Translations under genes and position numbers: made by a program
Source of the DNA: Gemmatimonadota bacterium
Lineage (GTDB): Bacteria > Gemmatimonadota > Gemmatimonadetes > Gemmatimonadales > GWC2-71-9
Reading direction: 5' to 3'
Assembly (NCBI GenBank): GCA_003222135.1
Contig: QHUM01000041.1
Coordinates: 1-51,426 of the forward strand
Length of the DNA: 51,426 nt
The notes under the pieces: generated by a model
Database searches by the model: none
Told to the model about the DNA's origin: nothing
The model's input: the letters and a program-made list of their open reading frames with translations, nothing else
Shown here: piece after piece, positions 31,275-39,734 of the stretch
Layout: each line of letters begins with the position of its first letter
Numbering within the stretch: the first letter of the stretch is position 1

Positions 31275-32105
31275 GTGCGCGTCTACATCTCCGTCGACAT
31301 GGAAGGCGTCGCGGGTGTCGTCCACGAATCCCAGACCGATCCGACCGATCCGGCCCACGCCGCCGAGTACGGCCGCTTCCGGCGGCTGATGACGGCGGAA
31401 GCCAACGCGGCGATCGAGGGGGCGCTCGCCGCCGGAGCGAGCAAGGTCCTCGTGAACGACAGCCACTGGTTCATGCGCAACCTGCTCGCCGAAGAGCTGC
31501 ATCAGGCGGCGGAGCTGCTGTCGGGCGATCCCAAGCCGCGCTCCATGATGGAGGGCATCGACGACGCGGGCGGCTTCGATGCGGCGCTGTTCATCGGATA
31601 CCACGCCCGGGCCGGCACGCGCCACGCGGTCCTCGACCACACCTACGCCGACCGCGTCCACGAAGTGCGGTTGAACGGCCGCCCGGTCGGCGAGCTCGGC
31701 ATCAATGCCGCGCTCGCCGGGGTCTCCCGAGTGCCGGTGGCCCTGGTGAGCGGCGACTCGAGCGTCGCCGCCGAGGCGAAAGCGCTGCTCGGGGACGCCG
31801 TCGCAACGGTGGTAGTCAAGGAGGCGGTGAGTCGCCACGCGGCCCGGAGCGTCGCGCCGGCGGTCGCGTGCCGCATGATCCGCGAGGGTGTGAGCGCGGC
31901 GCTCAAACAGAAACACGCGCCCTTCGTGCTCCCTCCACCGATCACCGTGGAGGTGGAGTTCGCCCTGACGATCCACGCCGACATGGCGGAGCTGTGTCCC
32001 GGCGCCACGCGCACCGCCGGCCGCACGGTGGCCTTCACCCACCAGGATTACCGCGAAGTCTTCCGCGGCTGGCGCGCGATGCTCAACTTGTCGGCGGTGG
32101 TGTAG
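31275..32105 (+). CDS. dppA: D-aminopeptidase (M55, DppA-like)
   Basis: The 276-residue cytoplasmic protein begins at GTG 31275. The M55 zinc ligands known from Bacillus DppA are present: D8 and E10 (SVDMEGVAG), H64 (NDSHW), H110 (GYHARAG) and E140 (VGELGINAALAG). The family hydrolyses D-Ala-D-Ala and similar D-peptides, probably for peptidoglycan recycling or nutrition. No dipeptide transporter genes follow, so it stands alone here. It shares an AT-rich upstream region with the divergent HTH_34 operon. The stop is followed by a tandem decamer and a hairpin. Confidence 0.92.
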   Translation: MRVYISVDMEGVAGVVHESQTDPTDPAHAAEYGRFRRLMTAEANAAIEGALAAGASKVLVNDSHWFMRNLLAEELHQAAELLSGDPKPRSMMEGIDDAGGFDAALFIGYHARAGTRHAVLDHTYADRVHEVRLNGRPVGELGINAALAGVSRVPVALVSGDSSVAAEAKALLGDAVATVVVKEAVSRHAARSVAPAVACRMIREGVSAALKQKHAPFVLPPPITVEVEFALTIHADMAELCPGATRTAGRTVAFTHQDYREVFRGWRAMLNLSAVV

Positions 32106-32109
32106 CGCG

Positions 32110-32129
32110 GTCAGCGGACGTCAGCGGAG
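32110..32129. repeat. Tandem decamer after the dppA stop
   Basis: GTCAGCGGAC (32110-32119) is followed by GTCAGCGGAG (32120-32129), four bases after the stop codon. Confidence 0.7.
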
Positions 32130-32148
32130 TTCCGGCATCACGCCGCAA

Positions 32149-32171
32149 CGATACCGAATCGGCCGGTATCG
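32149..32171. terminator. Hairpin between convergent genes, possible bidirectional terminator
   Basis: CGATACC (32149-32155) and GGTATCG (32165-32171) form a perfect 7-bp stem with a 9-base loop in the 166-base gap between dppA and the convergent PHP gene. No U tract follows, so it may serve as an mRNA end or need Rho. Confidence 0.4.
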
Positions 32172-32271
32172 TGTCGCGCCGTTTCCGCGTACAATTCCAC
32201 CGCTCCCATGCGCGGTTTGACTGCGGCGGACGTCACCGAGCTGGCTCCCACCGCGGACGAGCGTGTGTGCT

Positions 32272-33465
32272 TCAGCCCTCGGGTCGCCGCACCTTGAACA
32301 GCTCGAGCGAGCGCGCGAGGATCCCGATCCCCGCCGAGTCACCCGCCCGCCGCGGCACGGCGCGATAGATGAGGATCACGAGAATCCAGGTGATCCAGCT
32401 CGACCGCTCGCTCCATGAGAGGCTGCGGAGCATGAGCCAGGGTTGAGTGTATGGGGCCGTCCATGCTTCCCAGTCACCCTGGGCGAGGGCGGTCGACCGC
32501 GCGATCACGTGATTTGCCCTGTACCCGTGCGCGCTGGGGCTCGAGAGATTCCAAACGCAGGTGACTTTGCCCCACCCGTGGTTGTCGCTTGCGCCGACGA
32601 CGAGGAGGTCGTGCTGCGCGGCGAGCTGCAGCACCTGGGCGCGCAGGGAGGCGGGGAACCCGATCGCCCGGGGGGCGCAGTTCACGACCTCGAAGCCATC
32701 GACACCGGCGGCCACGAAATCGTTGAGGTCGCCCCAGTGATGTTCCCAGTACTCGGGGAGCGACGCGAGCCCGAGCGCCCCCTGGCGGTGCAGCTCGGCG
32801 AACAGCCCGAGCATCGCGCGCGTGTCCCGGTTGTAGACGCCGCGGTCGATGGGGGCGACGGCACCGAGCGCTACGACGTGCTGGGCGTACACGCTCCACT
32901 CGACGCCCGGGAGCAGGCGGATCGGTTCGTCCACGGGCTGATTGAAGATGACGTTGTGGTCCGTGACGTAGGACGCCTGGAACCCCTGCGCGGCGTGCCA
33001 GACGCCAAGGTCTTCGGCCCGCCACCCGGGGCGACCGTCATGAGACGCGGCGGTGTGGGCGTGATAGTCGATCACGGTGACGGAGGGGTCGGAGGTCGCG
33101 AGCCACGGCACGGGCCGCGGGAGCAGCACCGCCGCGACGCCCAACAGCACGATCGTGAGCGGCCCCAGGAGCGCGCGGCGGATCCGCTGCCCGAGGGTGC
33201 CTCGGCGCAGCGCGCCCCACAGCGCGAGCGCGAGGACCCAACCTACGAGGAGCGCTTTGGCGCGTTGCACGCTCAGAAATGTCAGGGTGTCGAGCACGTT
33301 CGACAGGGGGGAGAGCACCGTGTAGGCGATCGGCCGCACCAGATCGGCGCCGGCCGGCACCGTGCCCGTCACGGCGTCCACGAGCCCCGGCAACGGCTGC
33401 AGGGCCGAGCCGAGCAACAACGCGAGCAGAGCGAGTGCGATCGGGTGGCGGCGCACGAGATTCAC
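32272..33465 (-). CDS. Membrane-anchored PHP-domain phosphoesterase
   Basis: About 397 residues. Three hydrophobic helices in the first 110 residues (ALALLALLLGSALQ, LLVGWVLALALWGAL, LLGPLTIVLLGVAAVLL) precede a PHP domain. The PHP motifs are DYHAHTAASHDG (His-x-His), TDHNVIF, LPGVEW and GASDNHG, so the metal site looks intact. A C-terminal hydrophobic helix (WITWILVILIYRAV) is also present. PHP domains hydrolyse phosphate esters or process polymer ends. The start is uncertain: GTG 33465 avoids overlap with the divergent gene at 33482, while ATG 33510 would overlap it by 29 bases; neither has a strong ribosome binding site. Confidence 0.82.
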   Translation of the reverse strand: MNLVRRHPIALALLALLLGSALQPLPGLVDAVTGTVPAGADLVRPIAYTVLSPLSNVLDTLTFLSVQRAKALLVGWVLALALWGALRRGTLGQRIRRALLGPLTIVLLGVAAVLLPRPVPWLATSDPSVTVIDYHAHTAASHDGRPGWRAEDLGVWHAAQGFQASYVTDHNVIFNQPVDEPIRLLPGVEWSVYAQHVVALGAVAPIDRGVYNRDTRAMLGLFAELHRQGALGLASLPEYWEHHWGDLNDFVAAGVDGFEVVNCAPRAIGFPASLRAQVLQLAAQHDLLVVGASDNHGWGKVTCVWNLSSPSAHGYRANHVIARSTALAQGDWEAWTAPYTQPWLMLRSLSWSERSSWITWILVILIYRAVPRRAGDSAGIGILARSLELFKVRRPEG

Positions 33466-33481
33466 TCGTACAATCTTGGTG

Positions 33482-33808
33482 ATGCGAGCGATGGACGCCA
33501 CGGTCCTCATCTTCGCCGTCGTCGGGCTCGCGTGCCGGCGGCCGGCGCGGGCCCGGACGCCGCCCGCCGATGCGGGCACGGTCGTGACGGTCTACGTGAC
33601 CCCCCAGGCCATCGATCGGCTGATGGGCCGGTTGACGAGCGTCGCGGCCAGCCACGAGTGGGCGCTCTCGTTGCGGACCGACAGCGCGGCGGTCGCCGAG
33701 GCGGACCTCGTGGTCGCCGACAGCGCCGGCGTGCTCGTCGCACGTCTCAGGTCGGGGTCTCTGGCGGCGGCGCAGGCGCGGCAACTGGCGGACGCGGTGT
33801 TCAAGTGA
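33482..33808 (+). CDS. Small envelope protein, possible lipoprotein
   Basis: The 108-residue protein has a short hydrophobic N-terminus (ATVLIFAVVGLAC) ending in Cys, a weak lipobox. A soluble alpha/beta-looking domain follows (VVTVYVTPQAIDRLMGRL; ADLVVADSAGVLVARLRSG). No known family was recognised. The stop overlaps the DinB gene start as GTGA. ATG 33491 is an alternative start. Confidence 0.68.
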   Translation: MRAMDATVLIFAVVGLACRRPARARTPPADAGTVVTVYVTPQAIDRLMGRLTSVAASHEWALSLRTDSAAVAEADLVVADSAGVLVARLRSGSLAAAQARQLADAVFK

Positions 33809-34302
33809 GCGACTTCGCCGGCATTCCGGACGTCGTGCTCGGACCGCTTGCGGGGCGTCCGGAGGCCGACTGGTACAGGGCGCCGCCGGGGAAATGGAGC
33901 CCGGCGCAGATCGTGCACCATCTCGCGATCTCGCTCGAGCTCAGCGGGCGCACGTTCGAGGCGCGTCGCGGCAAGCCCCCGATGCAGCGGCGACGCCGCA
34001 CACCGCGTGAGCGGCTCGCCTATCTCCTCGCCTTGCAGCTCGGGTGGATGCCGACGGGGCGCGAGGCTCCTTCGGCAACGCGACCCGCCGAGCGGCCGGA
34101 CGCGCGCGCGGTGGAACGGCAGTTCCGCGACGGCGTGGCCCGCTTCCTGTCACTCGAGCGGGAGCTGCTTCCGGCGCGCCGTCACGACCTCTTCGTCAAG
34201 AACCCGGCCTTCGGGGATCTGACGCTTCCGGAGTGGCTGCGCTTTCACGTTCGCCACTGCGTGCATCACGCGAAACAAATCCGCGCGCGCCTCGCGTCAT
34301 GA
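33805..34302 (+). CDS. DinB-superfamily protein
   Basis: The 165-residue protein starts at GTG 33805 and shows the DinB/YfiT four-helix pattern. The metal-binding His are in QIVHHLAISLELS (about 37-38) and in HVRHCVHHAKQI near the C-terminus, and the typical GKWSPAQIVHHL occurs near residue 30. DinB-like proteins are metal-dependent enzymes, mostly thiol-S-transferases or damage-inducible proteins of unknown substrate. It is the middle gene of a three-gene operon with 4-base overlaps at both ends. Confidence 0.85.
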   Translation: MSDFAGIPDVVLGPLAGRPEADWYRAPPGKWSPAQIVHHLAISLELSGRTFEARRGKPPMQRRRRTPRERLAYLLALQLGWMPTGREAPSATRPAERPDARAVERQFRDGVARFLSLERELLPARRHDLFVKNPAFGDLTLPEWLRFHVRHCVHHAKQIRARLAS

Positions 34303-34454
34303 GTCGGAAGAAGCGGAAGCTCACGGTCCGCGTCCCGAACCCGCGCGCCCCCGTCAAAGAGCGGCTGAAGACGCCGTCGCACAAAGTGCACCGGCACGCC
34401 AAGCAGTATCGACGGCGCGACAAGCATCAGCGCCCACTCACGGAAGGGGAGTAG
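34299..34454 (+). CDS. 51-residue highly basic protein
   Basis: This short gene begins at the ATG of an ATGA overlap with the DinB stop and encodes a Lys/Arg/His-rich, probably disordered protein (MSRKKRKLTVRVPNPRAPVK; then HAKQYRRRDKHQRPLTEGE). Its tight coupling and clear composition argue that it is real despite its size. RNA or ribosome binding would suit such a charge, but this is a guess. Its last 28 bases overlap the end of the convergent SufR-like gene. Confidence 0.65.
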   Translation: MSRKKRKLTVRVPNPRAPVKERLKTPSHKVHRHAKQYRRRDKHQRPLTEGE

Positions 34455-35155
34455 CCCCGGCCGGCGGTTCGCAACACCACGCAACACGACTGCGGCTGCG
34501 GGTCCAGCACGGCCCGCATGCCTCGCGCCTGCACGCCCTCGAGCACGCCCTGGAGCAACGCGAGGTTCATCCCGCACACGAGCGCCCGGGATTGGTTCGC
34601 GAGGGCCGCGAACGGGCAGTTCGCGAGATGCACGGAGCCGTTGCTCCGGGCGGGCTCGAAGCCGCACCACTCCAGCACGGCGAGCAGGCGAGCCAGCCGG
34701 CCGCGCGCCGTCGCGGCGCCGCGCCGCCCGCGGCGCGCGTCCGCTCCCAGGCCGCGCCCCACGGCGCGGGCGGCGCGGCGCAGTGCCCGCAGGGCGGCGG
34801 GTGCTCTCGCCTCGGTAAGCGCCTGCGCCAGCATGCGTCCGGCCAGCTCGTAGCGCCGCCGCGGGAGCGTCAGGTCGAGTTGCTGTGCGGACCGGCGGTA
34901 CAGCTTGGCGGGCCGGCCGGCGCCCGGCCCGCGTCGGCCGGTCAGGCGACGGTAGGACGTTTCGAGCAGACCCTGCCGGACCAACTTGTCGAGGTGGAAA
35001 GCGGCGAGGGCGCGCGAGATGCGCAGCGCTCGCGCCGCTTCGTCCCGGCCCACTTCGCGGCGCCGGCCGGCGACGTAGCAATAAAGACCCCTCCGGACCG
35101 GTTCGTCCAGCGACGCGATGGCCGCGATCTGGCGCTCGAGCTCGGATCGATGCAC
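34427..35155 (-). CDS. SufR-like winged-helix regulator with Cys-containing C-terminal domain
   Basis: The 242-residue protein has an N-terminal DeoR/ArsR-like winged helix (about 18-85: PVRRGLYCYVAGRRREVGRD; ALRISRALAAFHLDKLVRQG). The C-terminal domain carries NCPF, VCGMNLALLQG and SCCVVL, with 13 residues between the first two Cys. This resembles SufR-type regulators that use a [4Fe-4S] cluster as sensor, but no suf genes are nearby. The start is GTG 35155 and no ribosome binding site is obvious. It is divergent from the FAD-dependent reductase gene with 72 bases between, so that reductase is a likely target. Confidence 0.8.
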   Translation of the reverse strand: MHRSELERQIAAIASLDEPVRRGLYCYVAGRRREVGRDEAARALRISRALAAFHLDKLVRQGLLETSYRRLTGRRGPGAGRPAKLYRRSAQQLDLTLPRRRYELAGRMLAQALTEARAPAALRALRRAARAVGRGLGADARRGRRGAATARGRLARLLAVLEWCGFEPARSNGSVHLANCPFAALANQSRALVCGMNLALLQGVLEGVQARGMRAVLDPQPQSCCVVLRTAGRGYSPSVSGR

Positions 35156-35227
35156 GGGACAAATCTACCAATCTGATGCTTGTAATCACAGCGTATATTG
35201 CCGTTAGACAGGGAGCCTGGAAGAGGA

Positions 35228-36406
35228 ATGCGGCACTACACGTATGTGATCGTCGGTGGCGGCATGACGGCGGACGCCGCGGTCGAGGGGATCCGGGTGG
35301 CCGATTCCGCCGGCCCGCTCGCGGTGATCGGCGCCGAGCCGCACCCTCCGTACAACCGCCCGCCGCTCTCGAAGGGTCTGTGGAAGGGAGACCCCGAGGA
35401 CGGCATCTGGCGCAAGGCGGCGACGATCGGCGCGGAGTTGCACCTCGGCCGCCGCGTGATCGGCATCGATCTGCGGGCGCGGAGCGTCACTGACGACCGG
35501 GGCGCGGAGTACGGCTTCAAGAAGCTGCTGCTCGCCACCGGGGGTGCGCCGCGCCGCCTGCCGCTCCAATCGGACCAGGTGATCTACTTCCGCACGCTGG
35601 ACGACTATCGCCGCCTGCGCGGCCTCGCCGAGCAGCCGCTCCGCTTCACCGTGGTGGGCGGCGGGTTCATCGGGAGCGAGGTCGCGGCGGCGCTACGCCT
35701 GCAGGGCCGGGACGTGGCGATGCTGGTGCCCGAGGCGGGGTTGGGCGCGCGTGTCTTTGCTGCGGATCTGTCGCGCTTCCTCGTCGACTACTATCGCGAA
35801 AAGGGCGTCGAGTTGCGCACGGGCGAAGGGATGGTCGGGCTGGAGTCGCGCGGCGGCAAGTGCGTCGTGCGCACCACGACGCGAGCCGAGGTCACCGGCG
35901 ATATCGTGGTGGCCGGGCTGGGCATCCAGCCGAGCGTCGAGCTCGCGGAGCAGGCGGGGCTGCTGGTGGAGAACGGCATCGTCGTCGACGAGTTCTGCCG
36001 CACCAGCCATCCGGACGTGTACGCCGCGGGGGACGTCGCGAGCTTCCCCAATCCCGCCCTCGGCGCCCGCCTCCGGGTGGAGCACGAAGACAACGCCAAC
36101 ACCATGGGCAAGATCGCCGGGCAGAACATGGCGGGCCGAGCGACGCCCTATACGCACCTGCCGTTCTTCTACTCGGACCTGTTCGAGCTCGGCTACGAAG
36201 CGGTGGGGGAGCTCGACTCGCGTCTCGAAGCCGTGGCCGACTGGAAGACCCCGTTCCGTGAGGGCGTGGTCTACTACCTGAACGCGGGACGGGTGCGCGG
36301 GGTGCTCCTGTGGAACACTTGGGGCCAGGTAGACCACGCCCGTGCGCTCATCGCCCAGCCCGGACCGTTCCGCCCCGCCGACCTGAAGGGCCGTCTCCCC
36401 GCCTGA
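35228..36406 (+). CDS. FAD-dependent pyridine nucleotide-disulfide (ferredoxin) reductase
   Basis: The 392-residue protein starts at ATG 35228 after GGAAGAGGA. It has two Rossmann motifs: FAD-binding VIVGGGMTADAAVEG at residues 7-21 and NAD(P)-binding VVGGGFIGSEVAAALRL near 148. It also has NRPPLSKGLW, the second FAD motif VYAAGDVASF (about 267), and a C-terminal reductase domain. This is the layout of BphA4/RubB-type ferredoxin or rubredoxin reductases and of AIF. It lacks an active-site Cys pair, so it would pass electrons from NAD(P)H to an iron-sulfur partner. The neighbouring SufR-like regulator fits redox or iron-sulfur control. Confidence 0.92.
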   Translation: MRHYTYVIVGGGMTADAAVEGIRVADSAGPLAVIGAEPHPPYNRPPLSKGLWKGDPEDGIWRKAATIGAELHLGRRVIGIDLRARSVTDDRGAEYGFKKLLLATGGAPRRLPLQSDQVIYFRTLDDYRRLRGLAEQPLRFTVVGGGFIGSEVAAALRLQGRDVAMLVPEAGLGARVFAADLSRFLVDYYREKGVELRTGEGMVGLESRGGKCVVRTTTRAEVTGDIVVAGLGIQPSVELAEQAGLLVENGIVVDEFCRTSHPDVYAAGDVASFPNPALGARLRVEHEDNANTMGKIAGQNMAGRATPYTHLPFFYSDLFELGYEAVGELDSRLEAVADWKTPFREGVVYYLNAGRVRGVLLWNTWGQVDHARALIAQPGPFRPADLKGRLPA

Positions 36407-36450
36407 CCCAGCCGGTCGCGCGCCGGCATCCAGTTGCCCGCTTCGCGGCG

Positions 36451-36484
36451 TCTCTATTTAACAACTCTACGCTTCTTATAGAGA
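36451..36484. promoter_or_regulatory. AT-rich inverted repeat upstream of the di-heme cytochrome gene
   Basis: TCTCTAT (36451-36457) and ATAGAGA (36478-36484) are perfect inverted copies with a 20-base AT-rich centre, 30 bases before the start codon. It may be an operator or part of the 5' leader; I cannot assign a regulator. Confidence 0.45.
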
Positions 36485-36514
36485 TCGGTCCCTCCCCACG
36501 CAAGCGAGGTGCGT

Positions 36515-37672
36515 ATGAGGCAGCGCTGGCTCCTGGCGACCGTACTGGTCGCGGTCGTGGCCTGCACCGCGTCCCCGACGAGCTCCCCGATCGAGCGCAC
36601 GCTGTTCGACGGGCAGCACATCTTCCGGTTCGACACCTTCGGCGACGAGGCGTTCTGGACCGATACGCTCAAGATGCACCAGGTGGTGCAGGGCATCAGC
36701 CCCAAGACGGCGCTCGGCGTCGGCCTCAAGGTGGACGTAGACGCGCTGCCCGCTGCGCTCGTGTCGCAGCTCAAGGCGGGGCAGGTCAATCTCGACGACC
36801 CGGCTACCACCGTCGCCCTGCTCGCGCTGAACGCCGTCGTCGGCGTGCAGGCCAGCGTCGATGCCACCAACAGGATTACGCGCTTCGGCGTCACGTGCGC
36901 CCTGTGCCACGCCACCGTGGACAACTCGCTCGCTCCCGGGATTGGCCGGCGGCTCGACGGCTGGCCGAATCGCGATCTCAACCCGGGGCTGATCCTGTCG
37001 CTCTCACCGGCGTTGCAGGCGCCCGCTGTGCACGCCGTGCTCACATCGTGGGGTCCCGGCAAGTACGACGCGCACTGGAACCACGACAACCAGAACGGGC
37101 CCGTGCTCATCCCCCCCGCGTACGGCCTGGCCGGCGTGAACCTCGAGACGTACACGGGGGAGGGCGGCATTCCCTACTGGAACGCCTACGTCGCCGTGAC
37201 GCAGATGCACGGGCATGGGACCTTCGTGGATCCGCGTACGGGCGACGCGGTTCGCTACAACCCGGATCTCGTGACGCCCAAGCTGCCGGCGCTGCAGCAG
37301 TACGAGCTGAGTCTCACGACGCCACCGGCGCCCGCCGACAACTTCGACGCGGCGGCCGCGGCCCGGGGACAGACGGTGTTCTTCGGTGCGGGGACGTGCG
37401 CCAACTGTCACGTCCCACCTCAATACAGCGACGGCGGATTCGGCCTGCACAATCCCGCCGAGGTCTGCGCCGATGGAGGGCTGGCGACGCGGGGCACCAC
37501 GGGGAAATACCGGACGACGCCGCTGCGTGCGCTGTCGCTGCATCCGCCCTACTACCACGACGGCAGCCTCGCCACACTCGCCGACGTCGTGACGCACTAC
37601 AACACCTGCCTGAACCTCGGGCTCAACAGTACGCAGCAGGCGGATCTGGTGCAGTTCCTGAAGTCGCTGTGA
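36515..37672 (+). CDS. Di-heme c-type cytochrome, peroxidase/MauG-like lipoprotein
   Basis: The 385-residue protein has an N-terminal signal with a lipobox (VLVAVVAC, Cys about 17). Two CxxCH haem sites, CALCH near residue 130 and CANCH near 298, are separated by about 170 residues, as in bacterial cytochrome c peroxidases. The C-terminal motif TTPLRALSLHPPYYHDG, then LADVVTHYNTCL, is typical of that fold. It would reduce peroxide or oxidise a partner in the periplasm. I chose ATG 36515 with GAGGT just upstream; GTG 36509 would add two codons. It starts the redox gene block. Confidence 0.88.
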   Translation: MRQRWLLATVLVAVVACTASPTSSPIERTLFDGQHIFRFDTFGDEAFWTDTLKMHQVVQGISPKTALGVGLKVDVDALPAALVSQLKAGQVNLDDPATTVALLALNAVVGVQASVDATNRITRFGVTCALCHATVDNSLAPGIGRRLDGWPNRDLNPGLILSLSPALQAPAVHAVLTSWGPGKYDAHWNHDNQNGPVLIPPAYGLAGVNLETYTGEGGIPYWNAYVAVTQMHGHGTFVDPRTGDAVRYNPDLVTPKLPALQQYELSLTTPPAPADNFDAAAAARGQTVFFGAGTCANCHVPPQYSDGGFGLHNPAEVCADGGLATRGTTGKYRTTPLRALSLHPPYYHDGSLATLADVVTHYNTCLNLGLNSTQQADLVQFLKSL

Positions 37673-37718
37673 GATGCCGGATTGACGCTCGTCATGGCGC
37701 CCGCGCGCCGGATCGCGT

Positions 37719-38444
37719 CTAGATCCCCCCGAACCACGGATAGCCCTGGTCCTCCCAGTAGCCACCCGGGCGCTTGTCCGTGAACGTCAGCGAGACCAGG
37801 TACTTCGTCATCTTGTAGCCCAGCTTGGTGGGCGCGTAGAGCCGCAGCGGCGCCCCGTGCGCCGGCGGCAGCGGGTGGTCGTTCAAGCCGTACGCGAGAA
37901 TCGTCTGCGGGTGCAGCGCGCTCGCCATGTCCCAGCCGTTCGAGTAGTCGGAGTCGAACGAGACGAAGCGGATGTAGCGCGCCGCGTCGAGCGGCTGGCA
38001 GCGCCGCACGACCGCCGACACAGGCACGCCGTGCCACGTCGCGATCGCCGACCACCCTTCGACACAGTGATGCTTCACCGTGTAGGTGACCCGCGGCATC
38101 CCCATCAAATCATCGAGCGAGAGGTCGAGGGGCTGCCGCACGAGGCCGTCCACCCGCAGTCGCCAGGCGCTCGGCGTCGCCAGCGTCGGCAGGCTGTTCG
38201 AGATGAAGTAGCCCGGCAGCATGGCGCTCCGCTCGGCCGCAGTGTAGGTCCGCGCCAGTCGCGTGGGTGCGAAAAGAATCTTCTCGCCGACCCAGTCGTT
38301 CAGCCGGCTGATGTCGAGCAGCCGCGGGCGAAGTGCGTTGCCGCCGTCCCACCCGCACGCCGCGACGAGCGATGCGGCGCCGCCGGCCACGCCGAGCCTC
38401 ACGAACGCCCGCCGATCCAGTCCCGACGTCCGGTTCTCAGTCAT
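37719..38444 (-). CDS. Tat-exported molybdopterin-dependent oxidoreductase (sulfite oxidase/MsrP fold)
   Basis: The 241-residue protein carries a twin-arginine signal (DRRAFVRLGVAGGAASLV) followed by a Cys (VAACG). The SUOX-type Moco domain contains the molybdenum-ligating Cys in KHHCVEGWSAIATWHG (about 125), HPQTILAYGLNDHPLP, GAPLRLYAP and LGYKMTKYL. It lacks the C-terminal dimerisation domain of true sulfite oxidase and so resembles MsrP/YedY. It overlaps the cytochrome b gene by 8 bases, which probably provides membrane electrons in place of MsrQ. Substrate could be oxidised methionine or another small oxide. Confidence 0.92.
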   Translation of the reverse strand: MTENRTSGLDRRAFVRLGVAGGAASLVAACGWDGGNALRPRLLDISRLNDWVGEKILFAPTRLARTYTAAERSAMLPGYFISNSLPTLATPSAWRLRVDGLVRQPLDLSLDDLMGMPRVTYTVKHHCVEGWSAIATWHGVPVSAVVRRCQPLDAARYIRFVSFDSDYSNGWDMASALHPQTILAYGLNDHPLPPAHGAPLRLYAPTKLGYKMTKYLVSLTFTDKRPGGYWEDQGYPWFGGI

Positions 38445-39147
38445 GGCTCGGAAATCTCCCCCGGTAGCGGCCCGTGAGCATCGCCCGGAATGAGGCGGGA
38501 TCCACGGCGAAAACGAGGATCACGTGGGTGATCGTGAAGGCGACGAAGATCCACACGATCCAGAAGTGCCAGTAGCGCGTCGCCTGGAAGCCGCCGAACA
38601 GCGCCGTGAGCCAGGAGAGTTGCACCGGCTTGTAGATAGCCAGCCCGGTCAGAACCGCGAGTGCGCCGAGGAGGTAGATGCTCGTATAGGCGAGCTTCTG
38701 GAGCGGGTTGTGTTTGCCCTGTGGCGGGTGGTCCGGACGGAGCCGGAGATAGTACTTCGTCATGTCGATCGCGCCGCGCACGTCGCGTGGGCGGAACAAC
38801 AGCGCGCGCCACTCGCCGCTCTTCACGAGATAGCCGAGGTAGAGCAGGCCGACGGTCACGAGGGGCCACATCAGGGCGAAATGCCAGTTCAACGCGCCCG
38901 CGAGCCAGCCGCCGAGGCGGCTCCAGTGAGGGAACTGCGCCCCGTCGAACGGGCTCGGGAAGAGGGGGCCACCGCGGTTCCCGAACCGGGCATACGCCTC
39001 GTAGATCTGCAGCCCGCTCGCGATCATCCCGCTGACCAGGACCAGGGTCGCCCAGTGGGTAAGCCGCACGATCCAGTGGTGGCGGCGCACCGGGGCGCGC
39101 GCAGTGGAGGGCGCCGTGTGCGCGGTGGGGGCCGGGCCGTCGCTCAT
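38437..39147 (-). CDS. Cytochrome b561/Ni-hydrogenase-type membrane cytochrome b
   Basis: From ATG 39147 the product is 236 residues with four or five transmembrane helices and His residues for b-haem in RLTHWATLVLVSG (about 31), NWHFALMWPL, and HFWIVWIFVAFTITHVILVF. The fold is that of prokaryotic cytochrome b561 or hydrogenase cytochrome b. It precedes and overlaps the molybdopterin enzyme gene, so the two likely form a membrane-linked periplasmic oxidoreductase that exchanges electrons with quinone. Divergent from the thioredoxin-like lipoprotein gene with only 21 bases between the start codons. Confidence 0.9.
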   Translation of the reverse strand: MSDGPAPTAHTAPSTARAPVRRHHWIVRLTHWATLVLVSGMIASGLQIYEAYARFGNRGGPLFPSPFDGAQFPHWSRLGGWLAGALNWHFALMWPLVTVGLLYLGYLVKSGEWRALLFRPRDVRGAIDMTKYYLRLRPDHPPQGKHNPLQKLAYTSIYLLGALAVLTGLAIYKPVQLSWLTALFGGFQATRYWHFWIVWIFVAFTITHVILVFAVDPASFRAMLTGRYRGRFPSHD

Positions 39148-39168
39148 CGCTCGAATATATTCCACGCC

Positions 39169-39687
39169 ATGAAGTACGTCATGTTGCTCGGACTTGGATG
39201 GGTCTCGGCATGCCAGGGGCGTGGGGGCATGCGGACAGCGCACCCGGCCGATTCCGTCGATCTGGCCGGGTTCGTGCCGCGGGACTCGAGCGACAGCGCG
39301 CTGCTCGTCCCCCAGGTGATCGCGGAGCCGAGCGTGGTGCTGTTTTGGCTGCGCGCGGCCGACACCTTGGGCGCCGACGACCGGGCGCAGGCGTTCGACG
39401 ACCTCAAGGACTATACCGAGCAGGTCGCCGCGGCGCTCCAGGCGAACGGGATCCGGTTGCTCGCGACCCACGCCGACACGGTGTACGTGGCGCTCCCGAA
39501 CCGGGAGCTCCGTCCCATCCTCCTATCCGGCCTCGACTATCCGTTCGGATATCTCTTCATCGATCCGGGCGGTCCTGAGCGCATCCTCACGGGCGTGTAC
39601 GCCAGCGACGACTTGATGGACGAGCTGCGCGCCTACTTCGACATCTCGGACGACTCCACCGCGGTGCGGCCGCGGATTACCACCTGA
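39169..39687 (+). CDS. Thioredoxin-fold-like lipoprotein without CxxC
   Basis: The 172-residue protein has a lipoprotein signal (MLLGLGWVSAC, Cys 15). A domain follows with the secondary-structure pattern of thioredoxins (EPSVVLFWLRAADTL; QVAAALQANGIRLLATHADT; GYLFIDPGGPERILTG), but it has no catalytic Cys pair. A redox role is therefore unlikely; it may be a binding or chaperone protein. It is first of the operon that continues with the amidohydrolase and the cytochrome c. Confidence 0.72.
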   Translation: MKYVMLLGLGWVSACQGRGGMRTAHPADSVDLAGFVPRDSSDSALLVPQVIAEPSVVLFWLRAADTLGADDRAQAFDDLKDYTEQVAAALQANGIRLLATHADTVYVALPNRELRPILLSGLDYPFGYLFIDPGGPERILTGVYASDDLMDELRAYFDISDDSTAVRPRITT

Positions 39688-39734
39688 GCGCCGGTCGGTC
39701 CTCCACGCCCGATCTGATCCTCGCCGGTGGCGAC

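Noticed and set aside
32208..32297. 29-codon + strand frame after dppA
   Set aside because: It is very short, has no ribosome binding site, and half of it lies over the end of the convergent PHP gene.
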